Origin: CAZSAK01 sp964605155
Lineage (GTDB): Bacteria > Pseudomonadota > Gammaproteobacteria > SZUA-140
Assembly (NCBI GenBank): GCA_964605155.1
Contig: CAZSAK010000011.1
Span: 23,528-87,527 of the forward strand
DNA length: 64,000 bases
Direction: 5' to 3'
Part shown: in pieces, positions 9,152-19,073 of the stretch
Position numbering within the stretch: position 1 is the stretch's first letter
Layout of the letters: each line of letters starts with the position of its first letter
Program-made: the position numbers and the translations under genes
Notes under the pieces: generated by a model
Told to the model about the DNA's origin: nothing
Database searches by the model: none
What the model saw: the letters and a program-made list of their open reading frames with translations, nothing else

Positions 9152-10450
9152 ATGGCAAAGGACACCGTCACTATCACCGACAACAGGACCGGCAAGAGTA
9201 TCGAACTGCCGCTGTTGGATGGTAATCTGGGTCCGGCAGCGATAGATATCAGCACCCTCTATCGTGATTTTGGTTATCTGACCTTTGATCCCGGTTTTCA
9301 GTCGACCGCCAGTTGCCGCAGTGGCATTACCTATATCGACGGTGACAAGGGTGTGCTGCTCTATCGCGGTTATCCCATCGAGCAGTTGGCGGAAAAGAGC
9401 AGTTTCATTGAGGTTGCCTACCTGCTGATGTATGGAGAACTGCCGACCGCTGAGCAGTTGCACGCGTTCGACATGACCATCCGACAGCACACCATGATCA
9501 AGGAAAGCCTTAAAAGTTTTTACAGCGGGTTTTATCATGATGCCCATCCGATGGCGAGCATGGTGGGTGTAGTGGGCTCATTGTCAGCTTTTTATCATGA
9601 TTCCACCGATATTCATGCACCCCAGCACCGCGAGACAGCCGCACATCGTTTAATCGCCAAGATGCCGACTATCGCAGCGGCTTCGTATAAATACTCGATC
9701 GGTGAACCGTTCATCTATCCCAATAACCGCTATACATATTGCGGTAATTTATTGCATATGATGTTCTCGGTACCCAGTGAGGACTACGAACTGGATACGA
9801 TCGCCGAGAAGGCACTGGACATGATCTTTATCCTGCACGCTGACCATGAACAAAACGCCAGTACGGCGACGGTGCGCCTGGCGGGCAGTTCGGGCGCTAA
9901 CCCGTTTGCCTGTATCTCGTCGGGCATTGCGGCGCTGTGGGGGCCGGCACACGGTGGTGCCAACGAGGCGGTGTTACACATGCTGAGCGAGATCGGGGAT
10001 GTCAAGAACATCACAAAGTATATTGACAAGGCCAAGGACAAGAATGATCCGTTCAGGCTGATGGGTTTCGGTCATCGTGTCTATAAAAACTACGATCCGC
10101 GTGCCAAGATCATCCGCAAAATGTGCCATGAGGTGCTCGCGAAATTCGGCAATGCGGGTGACCCGATGTTCGAGCTTGCGATGCGTCTTGAGGAGATCGC
10201 GTTGGAGGATGACTACTTCATCAAGCGCAAGCTGTATCCGAACGTGGATTTTTACTCGGGCATTATCTACAAGGCGCTCGGCATACCCACCAACATGTTT
10301 ACCGTGATGTTCGCTATTGCCAGGACCGTGGGGTGGGTGGCGCAATGGATGGAGATGATCGCCGAACCGGATCAGCGCATCGGCAGGCCGCGACAGTTAT
10401 TCGTCGGACCCGGGAAGCGTGATTACATCGAGGTCGATCGGAGAAAGTGA
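9152..10450 (+). CDS. gltA: Citrate synthase (type II)
   Basis: It condenses acetyl-CoA and oxaloacetate to citrate. The 432-residue protein carries the N-terminal beta-domain typical of the hexameric, NADH-sensitive gram-negative type. Active-site motifs are visible: GSSGANPFACISSGIAALWG with the adjacent HGGANE, GFGHRVYKNYDPR, and VDFYSG. A purine-rich ribosome binding site (GGAGG) precedes the ATG. It follows mdh by 52 bases on the same strand and could be co-transcribed with it, which would join the enzymes making and using oxaloacetate. It converges with the next gene, leaving only two bases between the stop codons. Confidence 0.98.
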   Translation: MAKDTVTITDNRTGKSIELPLLDGNLGPAAIDISTLYRDFGYLTFDPGFQSTASCRSGITYIDGDKGVLLYRGYPIEQLAEKSSFIEVAYLLMYGELPTAEQLHAFDMTIRQHTMIKESLKSFYSGFYHDAHPMASMVGVVGSLSAFYHDSTDIHAPQHRETAAHRLIAKMPTIAAASYKYSIGEPFIYPNNRYTYCGNLLHMMFSVPSEDYELDTIAEKALDMIFILHADHEQNASTATVRLAGSSGANPFACISSGIAALWGPAHGGANEAVLHMLSEIGDVKNITKYIDKAKDKNDPFRLMGFGHRVYKNYDPRAKIIRKMCHEVLAKFGNAGDPMFELAMRLEEIALEDDYFIKRKLYPNVDFYSGIIYKALGIPTNMFTVMFAIARTVGWVAQWMEMIAEPDQRIGRPRQLFVGPGKRDYIEVDRRK

Positions 10451-10452
10451 GA

Positions 10453-11106
10453 TCACTCGGCTTCCATGAAGCCGGTGTTGATTTCTGATGATTCAATTAA
10501 TGTGGCCTGTTGTTGAATCAGGCGATCCAGTTCGCTGATCGATGCACGGGGCATCGGTTTACCGTCCACCGGACTCAGCGGTGCCTGACGTATTCCGTTG
10601 TAAGGGAATACCGTGATCTCGATACCCGTTTCCCCGGCCAGGAAATAATAGGCGGGATAGCGGATTACCTGGGCCTTTGACAGGTTCAGCCGGTTTTCCC
10701 GTATCTTGAATGGGATTGCTTCTTCAATCAGGTGCCGCGCCACGTCCTCGGGTGTATCGGTAAATGCATGGATGGTGATCTCCGAATGTTGATCCGCGGT
10801 ACCTGACAGTACCGGTCCCACCAGATGGGGATTAAAAATCTGCAGGAAGCGCATAATCCGCAGGGTTGTCTGGCGCAATTCCCTTAACTGTGAAGGCTGG
10901 GTGTCGTTCCTGAACAGGCGCTGATGTTCCAATAATGCCTGTTCAATCTCGGTATTGCGCGGCAGATTTCTGGTATTTGGCATGCCAAGGCGCGCGGCGG
11001 CCTTGCGCTTGGCGGTATAAAAATCCTTCACGCCGCTTTCCGTCATGATCTTGGCCGCTTCGATGGCCAGTAATTTACGTGTCCGGTTTTCCTTGTCAGG
11101 TCGCAT
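10453..11106 (-). CDS. Conserved protein of unknown function (nucleotidyltransferase-like)
   Basis: This 217-residue protein starts at ATG 11106, eleven bases after the stop of the penicillin-binding protein gene on the same strand, so it is probably co-transcribed with it. The N-terminal third is basic and alpha-helical (RKLLAIEAAKIM, AKRKAAARLGM). The central part has GPVLSGTADQHSEITIHAFTD, which resembles the region of nucleotidyltransferase-fold proteins in which a G-S motif is followed by an acidic beta strand, but the classic GSxxxxxDxD is not intact. I recall similar proteins in gammaproteobacteria annotated as nucleotidyltransferase-like, but I cannot confirm a function. No signal peptide or membrane segment is seen. 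Confidence 0.75.
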   Translation of the reverse strand: MRPDKENRTRKLLAIEAAKIMTESGVKDFYTAKRKAAARLGMPNTRNLPRNTEIEQALLEHQRLFRNDTQPSQLRELRQTTLRIMRFLQIFNPHLVGPVLSGTADQHSEITIHAFTDTPEDVARHLIEEAIPFKIRENRLNLSKAQVIRYPAYYFLAGETGIEITVFPYNGIRQAPLSPVDGKPMPRASISELDRLIQQQATLIESSEINTGFMEAE

Positions 11107-11116
11107 ATGATGATCG

Positions 11117-13609
11117 TTAGAACAATTGTTCCGGTATCTCTGTCTTTTCGCTTGTGCCGTTCTTGCCGACGGATGATGCCACTTCCGCATGTCGCTCTGG
11201 TACATCCTCAGTACGGAAGGTTTCGAATATCGCATGGGGGTAATTGCTGTCGACGAGCAGGCCGGTTTCGGGATCGATGCGTACAGTTACGAGCCCGGGT
11301 GGACGTTCAAGGGGTTTTTCCGGCACCCCTTTCAATGCCTCGCCCATAAAAGTTATCCACATGGGAAGCGCAGCGCGTCCTCCAGTCTCGTGATTGCCGA
11401 GAGAGCGTGACTGATCGAAACCCACCCATGAAACGGTAACGATATCGGCATTAAAACCCGAGAACCAGGCGTCCCGCTGTTCATTGGTCGTGCCCGTCTT
11501 GCCGGCCAGATCATGGCGTCCGAGTTGTCGTGCCCGTCTTCCCGTGCCGCGCTTGATTACATCCCTCATCATGGTTGTCATCAGGTACGCATTCTGGGGG
11601 GTGATGACGCGTTTTGCGATCTTGACAGGCTGCCGGGTGGGCTGATCAGCTTGTTGCGCCGCCGGATCCTGAGGGGATTCCGCGAAAGCGGCATCTTGCA
11701 CGCCAGTGGTTGTTATGCCGTTATCTTGATCGGCGGTCGCAACCACAGGTTCCGTACAATCGGGACAAACGGTATCAGGCGTGGCCTGGCTAATGATCTC
11801 GCCATTATCCGTTTCGATGCGTTCTATATAATAAGGTGTTACCCGGTAACCTCCGTTGGCGAACACCGCGTAGCCGCCGGCAATCTGGAGTGGTGTCAGC
11901 GCGGCGCTGCCGAGCGACAGTGACAGATTTCTGGGCAGGTCGGCAGGATCGAAACCGAACCGCGAGATGTAGTCAATCGTGTATCTGATTCCCGTGGAGC
12001 GCAGCAGGCGTATCGACACGAGATTCCTCGAATGCACCAGCGCTTCACGCAGGCGGGTCGGGCCAAAGAATGTACCGCTGTAGTTTTCAGGCCTCCAGGC
12101 ACTTTCCAGTCCCGGATCATCGAAGACTACCGGTGCATCGTTGATGATGCTGGCCGGAGTGAAGCCTTTTGCCAGTGCTGCTGAATAGATAAAGGGCTTG
12201 AAGTTCGAGCCGGGTTGGCGCGCCGCCTGGGTAACACGGTTGAATTTGCTTAGATAAAAATCGAAACCGCCGGTGAGGGCATTGATCCCGCCGTTATCCG
12301 GTCGAATGGACACTAGAGCTCCCTCGACCTGAGGGATTTCCGATAGACGCCATCCTTCCTTACCCTGCTCATGTACATAGACGACGTCTCCGGGGGTGAG
12401 TACATCGGCTGCTGTCTGTGGGGCCACGCCATAGCGGTTGTCGTCAATATAGCGGCGAGCCCAGGACAAACCGGACCAGGGAATCTGCAGTGTCTGATTA
12501 TCCGATCCAATCGCGATCGCCTGTTGTTCCTCGACATGAATCACGATTACAGGCATCAGCCCACCCACGGTGGGGATCTTGTCGAAAATGGATTGACGTT
12601 GCTCCTCTTCCGGGAAGGGGTCGATTTGAATGTGTCGGATCGGTCCGCGATAGCCATGACGCTCGTCATAGTCCCATAGCGCATCGCGCAACGCCCTGTT
12701 TGCAGCCTTCTGCAGGCGGCTGTCGATTGTTGTGATGACCTTGTATCCGCCGGTATAGGCATCGTTACCAAAACGATCGACCATTACTGCACGTACCATT
12801 TCCGCAACATAGGGGGCCTCTATCTCGATGGACAGGCCGTGTAACTCGGCGTTGTCAGGTTCCGCCATTGCGGTATTGAACACCTCGTCATCAATGAACC
12901 CCAGTTTATGCATGCGGCCGAGGACATAATCGCGGCGCGTCATCGCACGATCGAGATCAGCAATTGGATTATATCTGGAGGGTGCTTTCGGCAGTCCCGC
13001 AATCATGGCCATCTGCGCTAAACTGAGCTGATCAGGCGTGACTCCGTAGTAGATCTGTGAGGCGGCGGCGAGACCGTAGGCGCGGTTGCCGAGATAGATC
13101 TTGTTCAGATAGAGTTCGAGTATCTCTTCCTTGCTCAATTCCTTATCGATCTTCAACGCCAGCAGGATCTCGTTGATCTTGCGCAGATAGGTCTTTTCGC
13201 TGCTCAGGAAGAAATTTCTGGCCACCTGCATGGTGATGGTGCTTCCGCCCTGGGTCTTTTCTCCGGTCCTCACCAGGTTAAGTCCCGCCCGCAGGATCCC
13301 CTGGTAATCCACGCCGGGATGCTCGAAAAAACGATCATCTTCCGCTGCCAGTACCGCCTTTATCATCAGGTCCGGGATATCCGGGTATCGCAACGGGGTT
13401 CGTTTCATTTCACCAAATTCGGCAATCAGTTTCATGTCTCGGGTATAGACACGCAGCGGGACCTGGAGATGAACATCCTTCAAGGTCTCAATATCCGGTA
13501 ACTTCGGCGTCAGATAGATATAAGCAACCACAGCGAAGAGCATCCCTGCCAATATCGCTCCGCCCAGCCCAATCAGGCACAATTTCACAATTCTGCGGGA
13601 AAAAATCAT
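11117..13609 (-). CDS. mrcA: Penicillin-binding protein 1A, bifunctional class A
   Basis: A class A PBP with glycosyltransferase and transpeptidase activities that polymerises and cross-links peptidoglycan at the inner membrane. An N-terminal membrane anchor (LIGLGGAILAGMLFAVVAYIYL) is followed by the glycosyltransferase domain with EDDRFFEHPG, GGSTITMQVARN, and KEEILELYLNKIYLG. The transpeptidase domain has the SxxK in QPGSNFKPF, SRN, and KTGTT. An OB-like insertion near residues 320-420 is typical of PBP1A. The length (830 residues) is normal. Divergent transcription from pilM is a common arrangement in gammaproteobacteria. Confidence 0.97.
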   Translation of the reverse strand: MIFSRRIVKLCLIGLGGAILAGMLFAVVAYIYLTPKLPDIETLKDVHLQVPLRVYTRDMKLIAEFGEMKRTPLRYPDIPDLMIKAVLAAEDDRFFEHPGVDYQGILRAGLNLVRTGEKTQGGSTITMQVARNFFLSSEKTYLRKINEILLALKIDKELSKEEILELYLNKIYLGNRAYGLAAASQIYYGVTPDQLSLAQMAMIAGLPKAPSRYNPIADLDRAMTRRDYVLGRMHKLGFIDDEVFNTAMAEPDNAELHGLSIEIEAPYVAEMVRAVMVDRFGNDAYTGGYKVITTIDSRLQKAANRALRDALWDYDERHGYRGPIRHIQIDPFPEEEQRQSIFDKIPTVGGLMPVIVIHVEEQQAIAIGSDNQTLQIPWSGLSWARRYIDDNRYGVAPQTAADVLTPGDVVYVHEQGKEGWRLSEIPQVEGALVSIRPDNGGINALTGGFDFYLSKFNRVTQAARQPGSNFKPFIYSAALAKGFTPASIINDAPVVFDDPGLESAWRPENYSGTFFGPTRLREALVHSRNLVSIRLLRSTGIRYTIDYISRFGFDPADLPRNLSLSLGSAALTPLQIAGGYAVFANGGYRVTPYYIERIETDNGEIISQATPDTVCPDCTEPVVATADQDNGITTTGVQDAAFAESPQDPAAQQADQPTRQPVKIAKRVITPQNAYLMTTMMRDVIKRGTGRRARQLGRHDLAGKTGTTNEQRDAWFSGFNADIVTVSWVGFDQSRSLGNHETGGRAALPMWITFMGEALKGVPEKPLERPPGLVTVRIDPETGLLVDSNYPHAIFETFRTEDVPERHAEVASSVGKNGTSEKTEIPEQLF

Positions 13610-13793
13610 CTTTTAGAGGGGAATGAGAGATTCGTCATATAAATAATACTACTAATAGTATAAAACTTTTCACGCTAACGGACGATAACATACCAGGTGC
13701 AAATATAATTGTTGTTTTTTAACAGCTTAATATCTATAGTTTTAAATGGGGCTAGTATACGGATATCTGTATTACCTACCCATTTAAGGATAA
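13610..13793. promoter_or_regulatory. Shared promoter region between mrcA and the pil operon
   Basis: This AT-rich 184-base interval separates the divergent mrcA and pilM genes. It contains a six-base-arm inverted repeat, ATACTA/TAGTAT (13646-13661), and AAGGA just ahead of the pilM ATG. No sigma-70 pair is convincing by eye, and I found no sigma-54 motif. Confidence 0.4.
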
Positions 13794-14879
13794 ATGAAGG
13801 GTAATAAAATCGTGCATCTCTTCGAAAAAACAGCTCCGCCGTTAATTGGGCTTGATATCAGTTCCACGGCTGTCAAATTACTAGAATTAAGTCAAAGCGG
13901 GGGTCGTTACCGGGTAGAGAGTTACGCGGTCGTTCCCCTGCCGCAAACTGCGGTAGCGGAAAAAAATATCACGGATGTCGAGGCCGTCGGCAGCGCCATT
14001 AGCCGCGCCGTCAGCCGGATCGGATTGCGCACCAAGAATGCCGCAGTAGCAGTAGCGGGATCTGCGGTTATTACCAAAATCATTTCCATGCCGGCTTCAC
14101 TTTCGGACGACGAAATGTTCGACCAGATTCAATTGGAAGCGGACCAGTATATTCCATATCCCATGGAAGAAGTCAATCTGGATTTCGAAGTTCTTGGTCC
14201 AACGGATAAGACGGAGGACATGGTGGATGTCCTGCTGGCAGCCTCGCGGAGTGAAAACGTCGATATCCGGGTTGCCGCCCTGGAACTGGGGGGGCTGAAC
14301 GCCAAAATCGTGGATGTCGAGGCATTTGCGATGGAAACCGCTTTTTCCCTTCTGGGCCAGCAACTGGCGGACGGAGGGGTTGGCAAGACCGTTGCCGTCA
14401 TTGATGTCGGTGCCACGATGACGACCCTTAATGTCCTGAATGATTTTCGCATCATCTATACACGTGAACAGGTATTCGGCGGCAAGCAACTTACCGAAGA
14501 AATACAACGCCGTTATGGCCTGTCCTATGAAGAGGCTGGCCTGGCTAAAAAACAGGGTGGTTTGCCCGATAATTACGGACCGGAAGTGCTTCAGCCGTTC
14601 AAGGAGGCTATGGCGCAACAGGTCAGCCGCTCGCTGCAATTTTTCTTCTCTTCCAGTCAATACAACAGCGTGGATCATATAGTGCTCGCCGGTGGTTGCT
14701 CATCGATCCCGGGTATCGATGAGATGTTGGAGGAAAAACTGGGTATGACGACATCGATTGCCAATCCTTTTGCTAACATGACTCTGGCATCAAAGATCAA
14801 GCCGGATGTTATCAGCAGTGACGCACCTTCTCTGATGATCGCCTGTGGCCTTGCCATGAGGAGGTTTGATAAACGATGA
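13794..14879 (+). CDS. pilM: Type IV pilus inner-membrane platform protein PilM
   Basis: PilM is an actin-like cytoplasmic protein that binds the N-terminus of PilN and links the pilus motor to the alignment complex. The 361-residue protein shows the actin-like nucleotide-binding motifs: LIGLDISSTAVKLLEL near the N-terminus, VAVIDVGATMTTL in the middle, and VLAGGCSSIPGI towards the end. The ATG is preceded by AAGGA. It heads the pilMNOPQ operon, in which each of the first four genes overlaps the next by four bases, which suggests translational coupling. No transmembrane segment is present. Confidence 0.97.
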   Translation: MKGNKIVHLFEKTAPPLIGLDISSTAVKLLELSQSGGRYRVESYAVVPLPQTAVAEKNITDVEAVGSAISRAVSRIGLRTKNAAVAVAGSAVITKIISMPASLSDDEMFDQIQLEADQYIPYPMEEVNLDFEVLGPTDKTEDMVDVLLAASRSENVDIRVAALELGGLNAKIVDVEAFAMETAFSLLGQQLADGGVGKTVAVIDVGATMTTLNVLNDFRIIYTREQVFGGKQLTEEIQRRYGLSYEEAGLAKKQGGLPDNYGPEVLQPFKEAMAQQVSRSLQFFFSSSQYNSVDHIVLAGGCSSIPGIDEMLEEKLGMTTSIANPFANMTLASKIKPDVISSDAPSLMIACGLAMRRFDKR

Positions 14880-15454
14880 CAAGGATTAACCTGTTACCGT
14901 GGCGTGAAACACTGCGCAAGGAGCAACAAAGACAATTCATATCTATTGCTGCAGGCGCTGCCGTATTGACGGCTGTTATCATGATTTATACCCATATCCA
15001 TATCAATGGTATGATCGACGCACAGAATGCACGTAATAATTTTCTTGAAAATGAAGTTGCAGAAGTGGACAAGAAGATTTCCGAGATCAAGGAGCTCGAA
15101 ACCGAGAAACAGCAGTTGCTGGCCCGTATGAACATTATTCAGCAATTGCAAAGGAGACGTCCGGAGATTGTCCATGTATTCGACGAGATGGCAAAGAGGG
15201 TACCCGATGGCATCTACCTTACTGATATAAAGCAACAGGGCCAGTCACTGGTGATTGAGGGGGTGGCTGAATCGAATGCCCGCGTATCCGCATTTATGCG
15301 TAATCTCGATGCTTCCGACTGGTTTACTAATCCACGGCTTGTCGTAATCGAGTCAAAAGAGAAGGAAAGTGTTCGTACCAGCAAATTTACCTTGAATGTG
15401 ACGCAGGTATCACCTAATAACAACACAAGTAAAACAGCAGGATTACAGACATGA
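14876..15454 (+). CDS. pilN: Type IV pilus inner-membrane protein PilN
   Basis: A bitopic inner-membrane protein that pairs with PilO and carries the PilM-binding motif. The visible motif INLLPWRE at residues 3-10 is the classic PilM-binding segment. A single membrane helix (residues about 22-40) is followed by a coiled-coil region rich in Glu and Lys (about 50-85) and a periplasmic ferredoxin-like domain. The length of 192 residues is normal. The start codon overlaps the pilM stop. Confidence 0.97.
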   Translation: MTRINLLPWRETLRKEQQRQFISIAAGAAVLTAVIMIYTHIHINGMIDAQNARNNFLENEVAEVDKKISEIKELETEKQQLLARMNIIQQLQRRRPEIVHVFDEMAKRVPDGIYLTDIKQQGQSLVIEGVAESNARVSAFMRNLDASDWFTNPRLVVIESKEKESVRTSKFTLNVTQVSPNNNTSKTAGLQT

Positions 15455-16104
15455 AGCTTAATCTGGATGATCTGCGGAATATTGATTTCAATGATTATGG
15501 CAAGTGGCCTTTTCCGATCAAGGTTGTTGCAATCGCTTTGTTGTGCATCGCATTGGCTGGCGCTGGAATCTGGTTTGATACCAGGACACAGCTGAATTCA
15601 CTCGATGTGTCACGCAGCAAGGAAGGTGAACTCAAGGAGATCTTCAAGTCAAAGCAACACCAGGCGGCGAACCTGGTGGCCTACCGCAATCAGATGGAAG
15701 AGATGAAAAGGTCTTTCGGCACGATGTTGCGCCAGTTACCCAGTAAAACCGAGGTGGATGATCTCCTGCAGGATGTTTCCCAAACCGGGTTGAAAAACGG
15801 ACTTGACATCGATTTATTCAAGCCGGAAAAAGAGGTGCCTGCAGAATTCTATGCCGAGTTGCCAATCACCATCAAGGTAACCGGCAGTTATCATGAATTC
15901 GGTAAATTCGTCAGCGACGTTGCGTCATTGCCCCGCATTGTGACATTGCATGATTTTTCAATTTTTCCGCAAAAGAAAACTAAACAGGATAACGAGAACC
16001 AGGAGGATTTGCTGGTAATGGAGGCTACAGCCAAGACGTATCGTTATCTGGATGACGAAGAAATTGCCGCCAATGAAAAGGCCAAGGAAGAGTCACCGAA
16101 ATGA
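15451..16104 (+). CDS. pilO: Type IV pilus inner-membrane protein PilO
   Basis: PilO forms heterodimers with PilN in the periplasm and contacts PilP. The protein has 217 residues: a short cytoplasmic N-terminus, one membrane helix (VVAIALLCIALAGAGIWF, about residues 25-42), a coiled-coil segment (about 60-90), then a ferredoxin-like fold with LPSKTEVDDLLQDVS. The C-terminal tail is unusually charged, rich in Glu and Lys. It overlaps both pilN and pilP by four bases. Confidence 0.96.
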   Translation: MKLNLDDLRNIDFNDYGKWPFPIKVVAIALLCIALAGAGIWFDTRTQLNSLDVSRSKEGELKEIFKSKQHQAANLVAYRNQMEEMKRSFGTMLRQLPSKTEVDDLLQDVSQTGLKNGLDIDLFKPEKEVPAEFYAELPITIKVTGSYHEFGKFVSDVASLPRIVTLHDFSIFPQKKTKQDNENQEDLLVMEATAKTYRYLDDEEIAANEKAKEESPK

Positions 16105-16679
16105 AGACGATTGTCATAAGGCATTCATTTTGCAGGGATGCAGGCGAACATAACACGGCACACCGGCTGGTTGCGTTGTTGCTGTTGAGCGGTATGTTGA
16201 TGGCGTGCAGTGATGATGGGATGTCCGATCTGCAGAATTATGTAGAACAGGTTAAGTCGGAAAAACAGGGACAGGTCGAACCATTACCGGAATTCAAGCC
16301 GTTTGAGACCTTCGTGTATAAATCTGACGAAATCAAGGATCCGTTTACATCATGGGAAACACAGGTACAAAATGTTGCACAGAGTTCCCAGAACAACCAG
16401 ATTCATCCGGATGCAAATCGTCGCAAGGAAGTGCTGGAGGGATTTCCATTAAACTCGTTGCTAATGATGGGTACGCTGGAGTATAAGGATCAGACTTGGG
16501 GACTTATCAAGGCACCCGACGGTATCGTCTATCGGGTAAAAAGTGGTAATTATCTCGGGCAGAATCACGGCAAGATCAGGGTAATTTCCAAGAATAAAAT
16601 GGCCTTAACAGAAATAGTGCCTGATGGACTTGGCGGCTGGGAAAAACGTCAGGCTTCAATATCATTGTTGGGAGAATGA
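16101..16679 (+). CDS. pilP: Type IV pilus lipoprotein PilP
   Basis: PilP is an inner-membrane lipoprotein that connects PilN/PilO to the secretin PilQ. The signal is seen as a hydrophobic stretch followed by the lipobox LMAC (Cys about 36). The C-terminal beta-sandwich domain has the conserved SLLMMGTLEYKDQTWGLIKAP region and YRVKSGNYLGQNHGKI. The length of 192 residues is normal. The gene starts within the pilO stop codon and is followed by pilQ after 22 bases. Confidence 0.95.
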   Translation: MKTIVIRHSFCRDAGEHNTAHRLVALLLLSGMLMACSDDGMSDLQNYVEQVKSEKQGQVEPLPEFKPFETFVYKSDEIKDPFTSWETQVQNVAQSSQNNQIHPDANRRKEVLEGFPLNSLLMMGTLEYKDQTWGLIKAPDGIVYRVKSGNYLGQNHGKIRVISKNKMALTEIVPDGLGGWEKRQASISLLGE

Positions 16680-16701
16680 TCCCGTAACAGGGGGCGAATA
16701 T

Positions 16702-18912
16702 ATGGAAAATCACCGGACACTTTTAGTATCAGACAAAGGATTGGTAACAGCAATGAACCGGTTTTTTGGCCTGCTTATGCTAAAGTTCTGTGCCGGCATG
16801 TTATTGGGCATATCCTTGACTGTACCGACTGCCGGTTCCGCGGCGGAAAATGCATCAATAACAGGTCAACGTGTGCTCGAGTCGGTCAGTTATTCCGCAT
16901 TACCTGGCAATAAGGTCGAGGTGATGCTGACCATGTCGGGCGAAAAACCCCCGGCCCAACCGCTGAGTTTTACTATCGACAATCCCGCACGTATCGCCCT
17001 CGATTTTCCCAATACATCCAGCAATGTCTCCAAGAAGCATACTATCGGGATCGGCGCAGCCAGGAGTGTCAACGTCGTTGAAGCCAAGGGGCGCACCCGT
17101 GTTGTCATGAATCTGGTCAAGCTCGTACCATATGAGACCCGCGTTGAGGATAACAAGGTCTATATCGTGCTGGACAGCGAAACTTCCGATGTCGCTTCAT
17201 TGCCACCAGCAACAAACGGCAGTGCCGAGAGTGCCATGGGAATGGCAGACGACCATGCGGAAGGAGTGACCGAAACAGTCCGGCACGCCATCACCAATAT
17301 CGATTTTCGCCGCGGCAAAGAGGGCGAAGGCAGGGTGCTTGTTTCATTATCCGATCCATCGACACCGATCAACATTCGCGAAGAAGGCGGCAAGATTGTC
17401 ATCGACTTCATCGACACCCAACTGCCAAAGGACCTGGCGCAACGGCTTGATGTTATCGATTTTGCGACACCGGTGACCTATGTAGACAGCATGGTTGATG
17501 ACAGCAATGCCCAGATCGTGGTTACTGCAGAAGGTGATTATGAACACCTTGCCTACCAGTCAAATCAGTTATTGACCCTTGAGGTCAGACCGATCAGCAA
17601 GGAAGAAGAGGAAGCCAAAAAGAAGGAAAAATTCGGCTATACCGGTGAACGTTTATCGTTGAATTTTCAGGATATCGAGATTCGTGCCGTGTTGCAGTTG
17701 ATCGCGGACTTCACCGGTTTGAATATGGTTACCAGTGATACGGTAAAAGGCAACGTAACCTTGCGCCTGCAAAACGTTCCCTGGGACCAGGCACTGGACA
17801 TCATCCTCAAAACCAAGGGGCTCGATATGCGCAAGGAGGGTAATGTCATCCTGGTGGCACCGGGCGAGGAGATCGCCGCGCGTGAGAAGCAGGAATTCGA
17901 GTCTCAGAAACAGAAGCAAGAACTGGCGCCGCTGCGTTCAGATCTTGTCCAGGTCAATTACGCCAAGGCGGCGGATATCGCCGATTTGTTGAAGGCGAAG
18001 GAAAATACCATCATGTCCGAACGTGGCAGCGTGACCATAGATGAACGGACCAATACCCTGTTATTGAATGATACACCGGATAAACTGGAAGAGATCAGAC
18101 GTCTCATCGACAAGCTCGACATCCCGGTCCGTCAGGTACTGATCGAATCCCGTATTGTGATCGCTAATGACGATTTCAGCCGCGATCTGGGTGTAAGGTT
18201 CGGCGCCTCTGGCGTCAAGGATAATGACACCACAGGCATTATCGGGACCACGGGGAGTTTATCGGGGACCAACTCAATCGTGAACAATGCGCCACCGCCG
18301 GTCAATGTCGGTTCACTCGCGCTCAATGACCGTTTGAACGTCAGCCTTCCCGTTGCAGATCCTGCGGGTCAGATCGCCTTCGCGGTGCTGGGTTCGGACT
18401 ATCTCGTCGACCTCGAGCTTTCCGCCATGCAGGCGGAAGGTCGTGGTGAAGTGGTCTCGAGTCCGCGGGTGATAACATCGAATCAGTCCGAGGCTTCTAT
18501 CGAACAAGGTGTCGAGATCCCCTATCTGGAGGCCTCTTCCAGCGGTGCGGCGACGGTATCATTTAAAAAGGCCGTGCTGAGCCTGACGGTGACACCGCAA
18601 ATCACGCCAGATGACCGGGTCATCATGTACCTGACAGTCAAAAAAGACAGCGTGGGGCAGATCTTCCAGAATGTACCCAGTGTCGATACCCGTGAAGTGA
18701 ATACACAGGTGTTGATCGATAACGGTGAAACGATAGTGCTCGGTGGTATCTATGAACAAACCCGCAGCAAGGAGATCGATTCCGTTCCGGTGTTGGGCAG
18801 CCTGCCGGTGGTGGGGGCGCTGTTCCGTACGACCCGCAAGGTCGATGACAAGGCAGAACTGCTGATATTTGTGACGCCTAAAATCCTGAAACAAACCCTG
18901 GGATTGCGTTAA
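16702..18912 (+). CDS. pilQ: Type IV pilus secretin PilQ
   Basis: PilQ forms the outer-membrane channel through which the pilus exits. The 736-residue form starting at ATG 16702 is preferred because GGGGGCG lies about five bases upstream and it does not overlap pilP; ATG 16753 would also keep the signal peptide (MNRFFGLLMLKF onwards). Domains in order are signal peptide, two AMIN domains (about 60-300) that bind peptidoglycan, a secretin N-terminal region with LSLNFQDIEIRAVLQLIADF, N1-type repeats, and the C-terminal secretin pore with VSSPRVITSNQ, GVEIPY, and the final VPVLGSLPVVGALFR region. It closes the pilMNOPQ operon. Confidence 0.96.
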   Translation: MENHRTLLVSDKGLVTAMNRFFGLLMLKFCAGMLLGISLTVPTAGSAAENASITGQRVLESVSYSALPGNKVEVMLTMSGEKPPAQPLSFTIDNPARIALDFPNTSSNVSKKHTIGIGAARSVNVVEAKGRTRVVMNLVKLVPYETRVEDNKVYIVLDSETSDVASLPPATNGSAESAMGMADDHAEGVTETVRHAITNIDFRRGKEGEGRVLVSLSDPSTPINIREEGGKIVIDFIDTQLPKDLAQRLDVIDFATPVTYVDSMVDDSNAQIVVTAEGDYEHLAYQSNQLLTLEVRPISKEEEEAKKKEKFGYTGERLSLNFQDIEIRAVLQLIADFTGLNMVTSDTVKGNVTLRLQNVPWDQALDIILKTKGLDMRKEGNVILVAPGEEIAAREKQEFESQKQKQELAPLRSDLVQVNYAKAADIADLLKAKENTIMSERGSVTIDERTNTLLLNDTPDKLEEIRRLIDKLDIPVRQVLIESRIVIANDDFSRDLGVRFGASGVKDNDTTGIIGTTGSLSGTNSIVNNAPPPVNVGSLALNDRLNVSLPVADPAGQIAFAVLGSDYLVDLELSAMQAEGRGEVVSSPRVITSNQSEASIEQGVEIPYLEASSSGAATVSFKKAVLSLTVTPQITPDDRVIMYLTVKKDSVGQIFQNVPSVDTREVNTQVLIDNGETIVLGGIYEQTRSKEIDSVPVLGSLPVVGALFRTTRKVDDKAELLIFVTPKILKQTLGLR

Positions 18913-19073
18913 CAATAAAATTTTTCAAAAAGGCTAAAGGGATTCAGACAGGATGCCGAAATATAATCAAATGCTGACAACATTGCCCCGGCGATTGAAA
19001 CACGTTATTGAAGAAAGTCGCAGGGTAATTAAAAAGGAATTTACCTTACTAGGACCGATTACAGCACAACAGT

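Noticed and set aside
13646..13661. Inverted repeat ATACTA/TAGTAT between mrcA and pilM
   Set aside because: Short, AT-rich arms occur often by chance in such regions, and there is no regulator to link to it.
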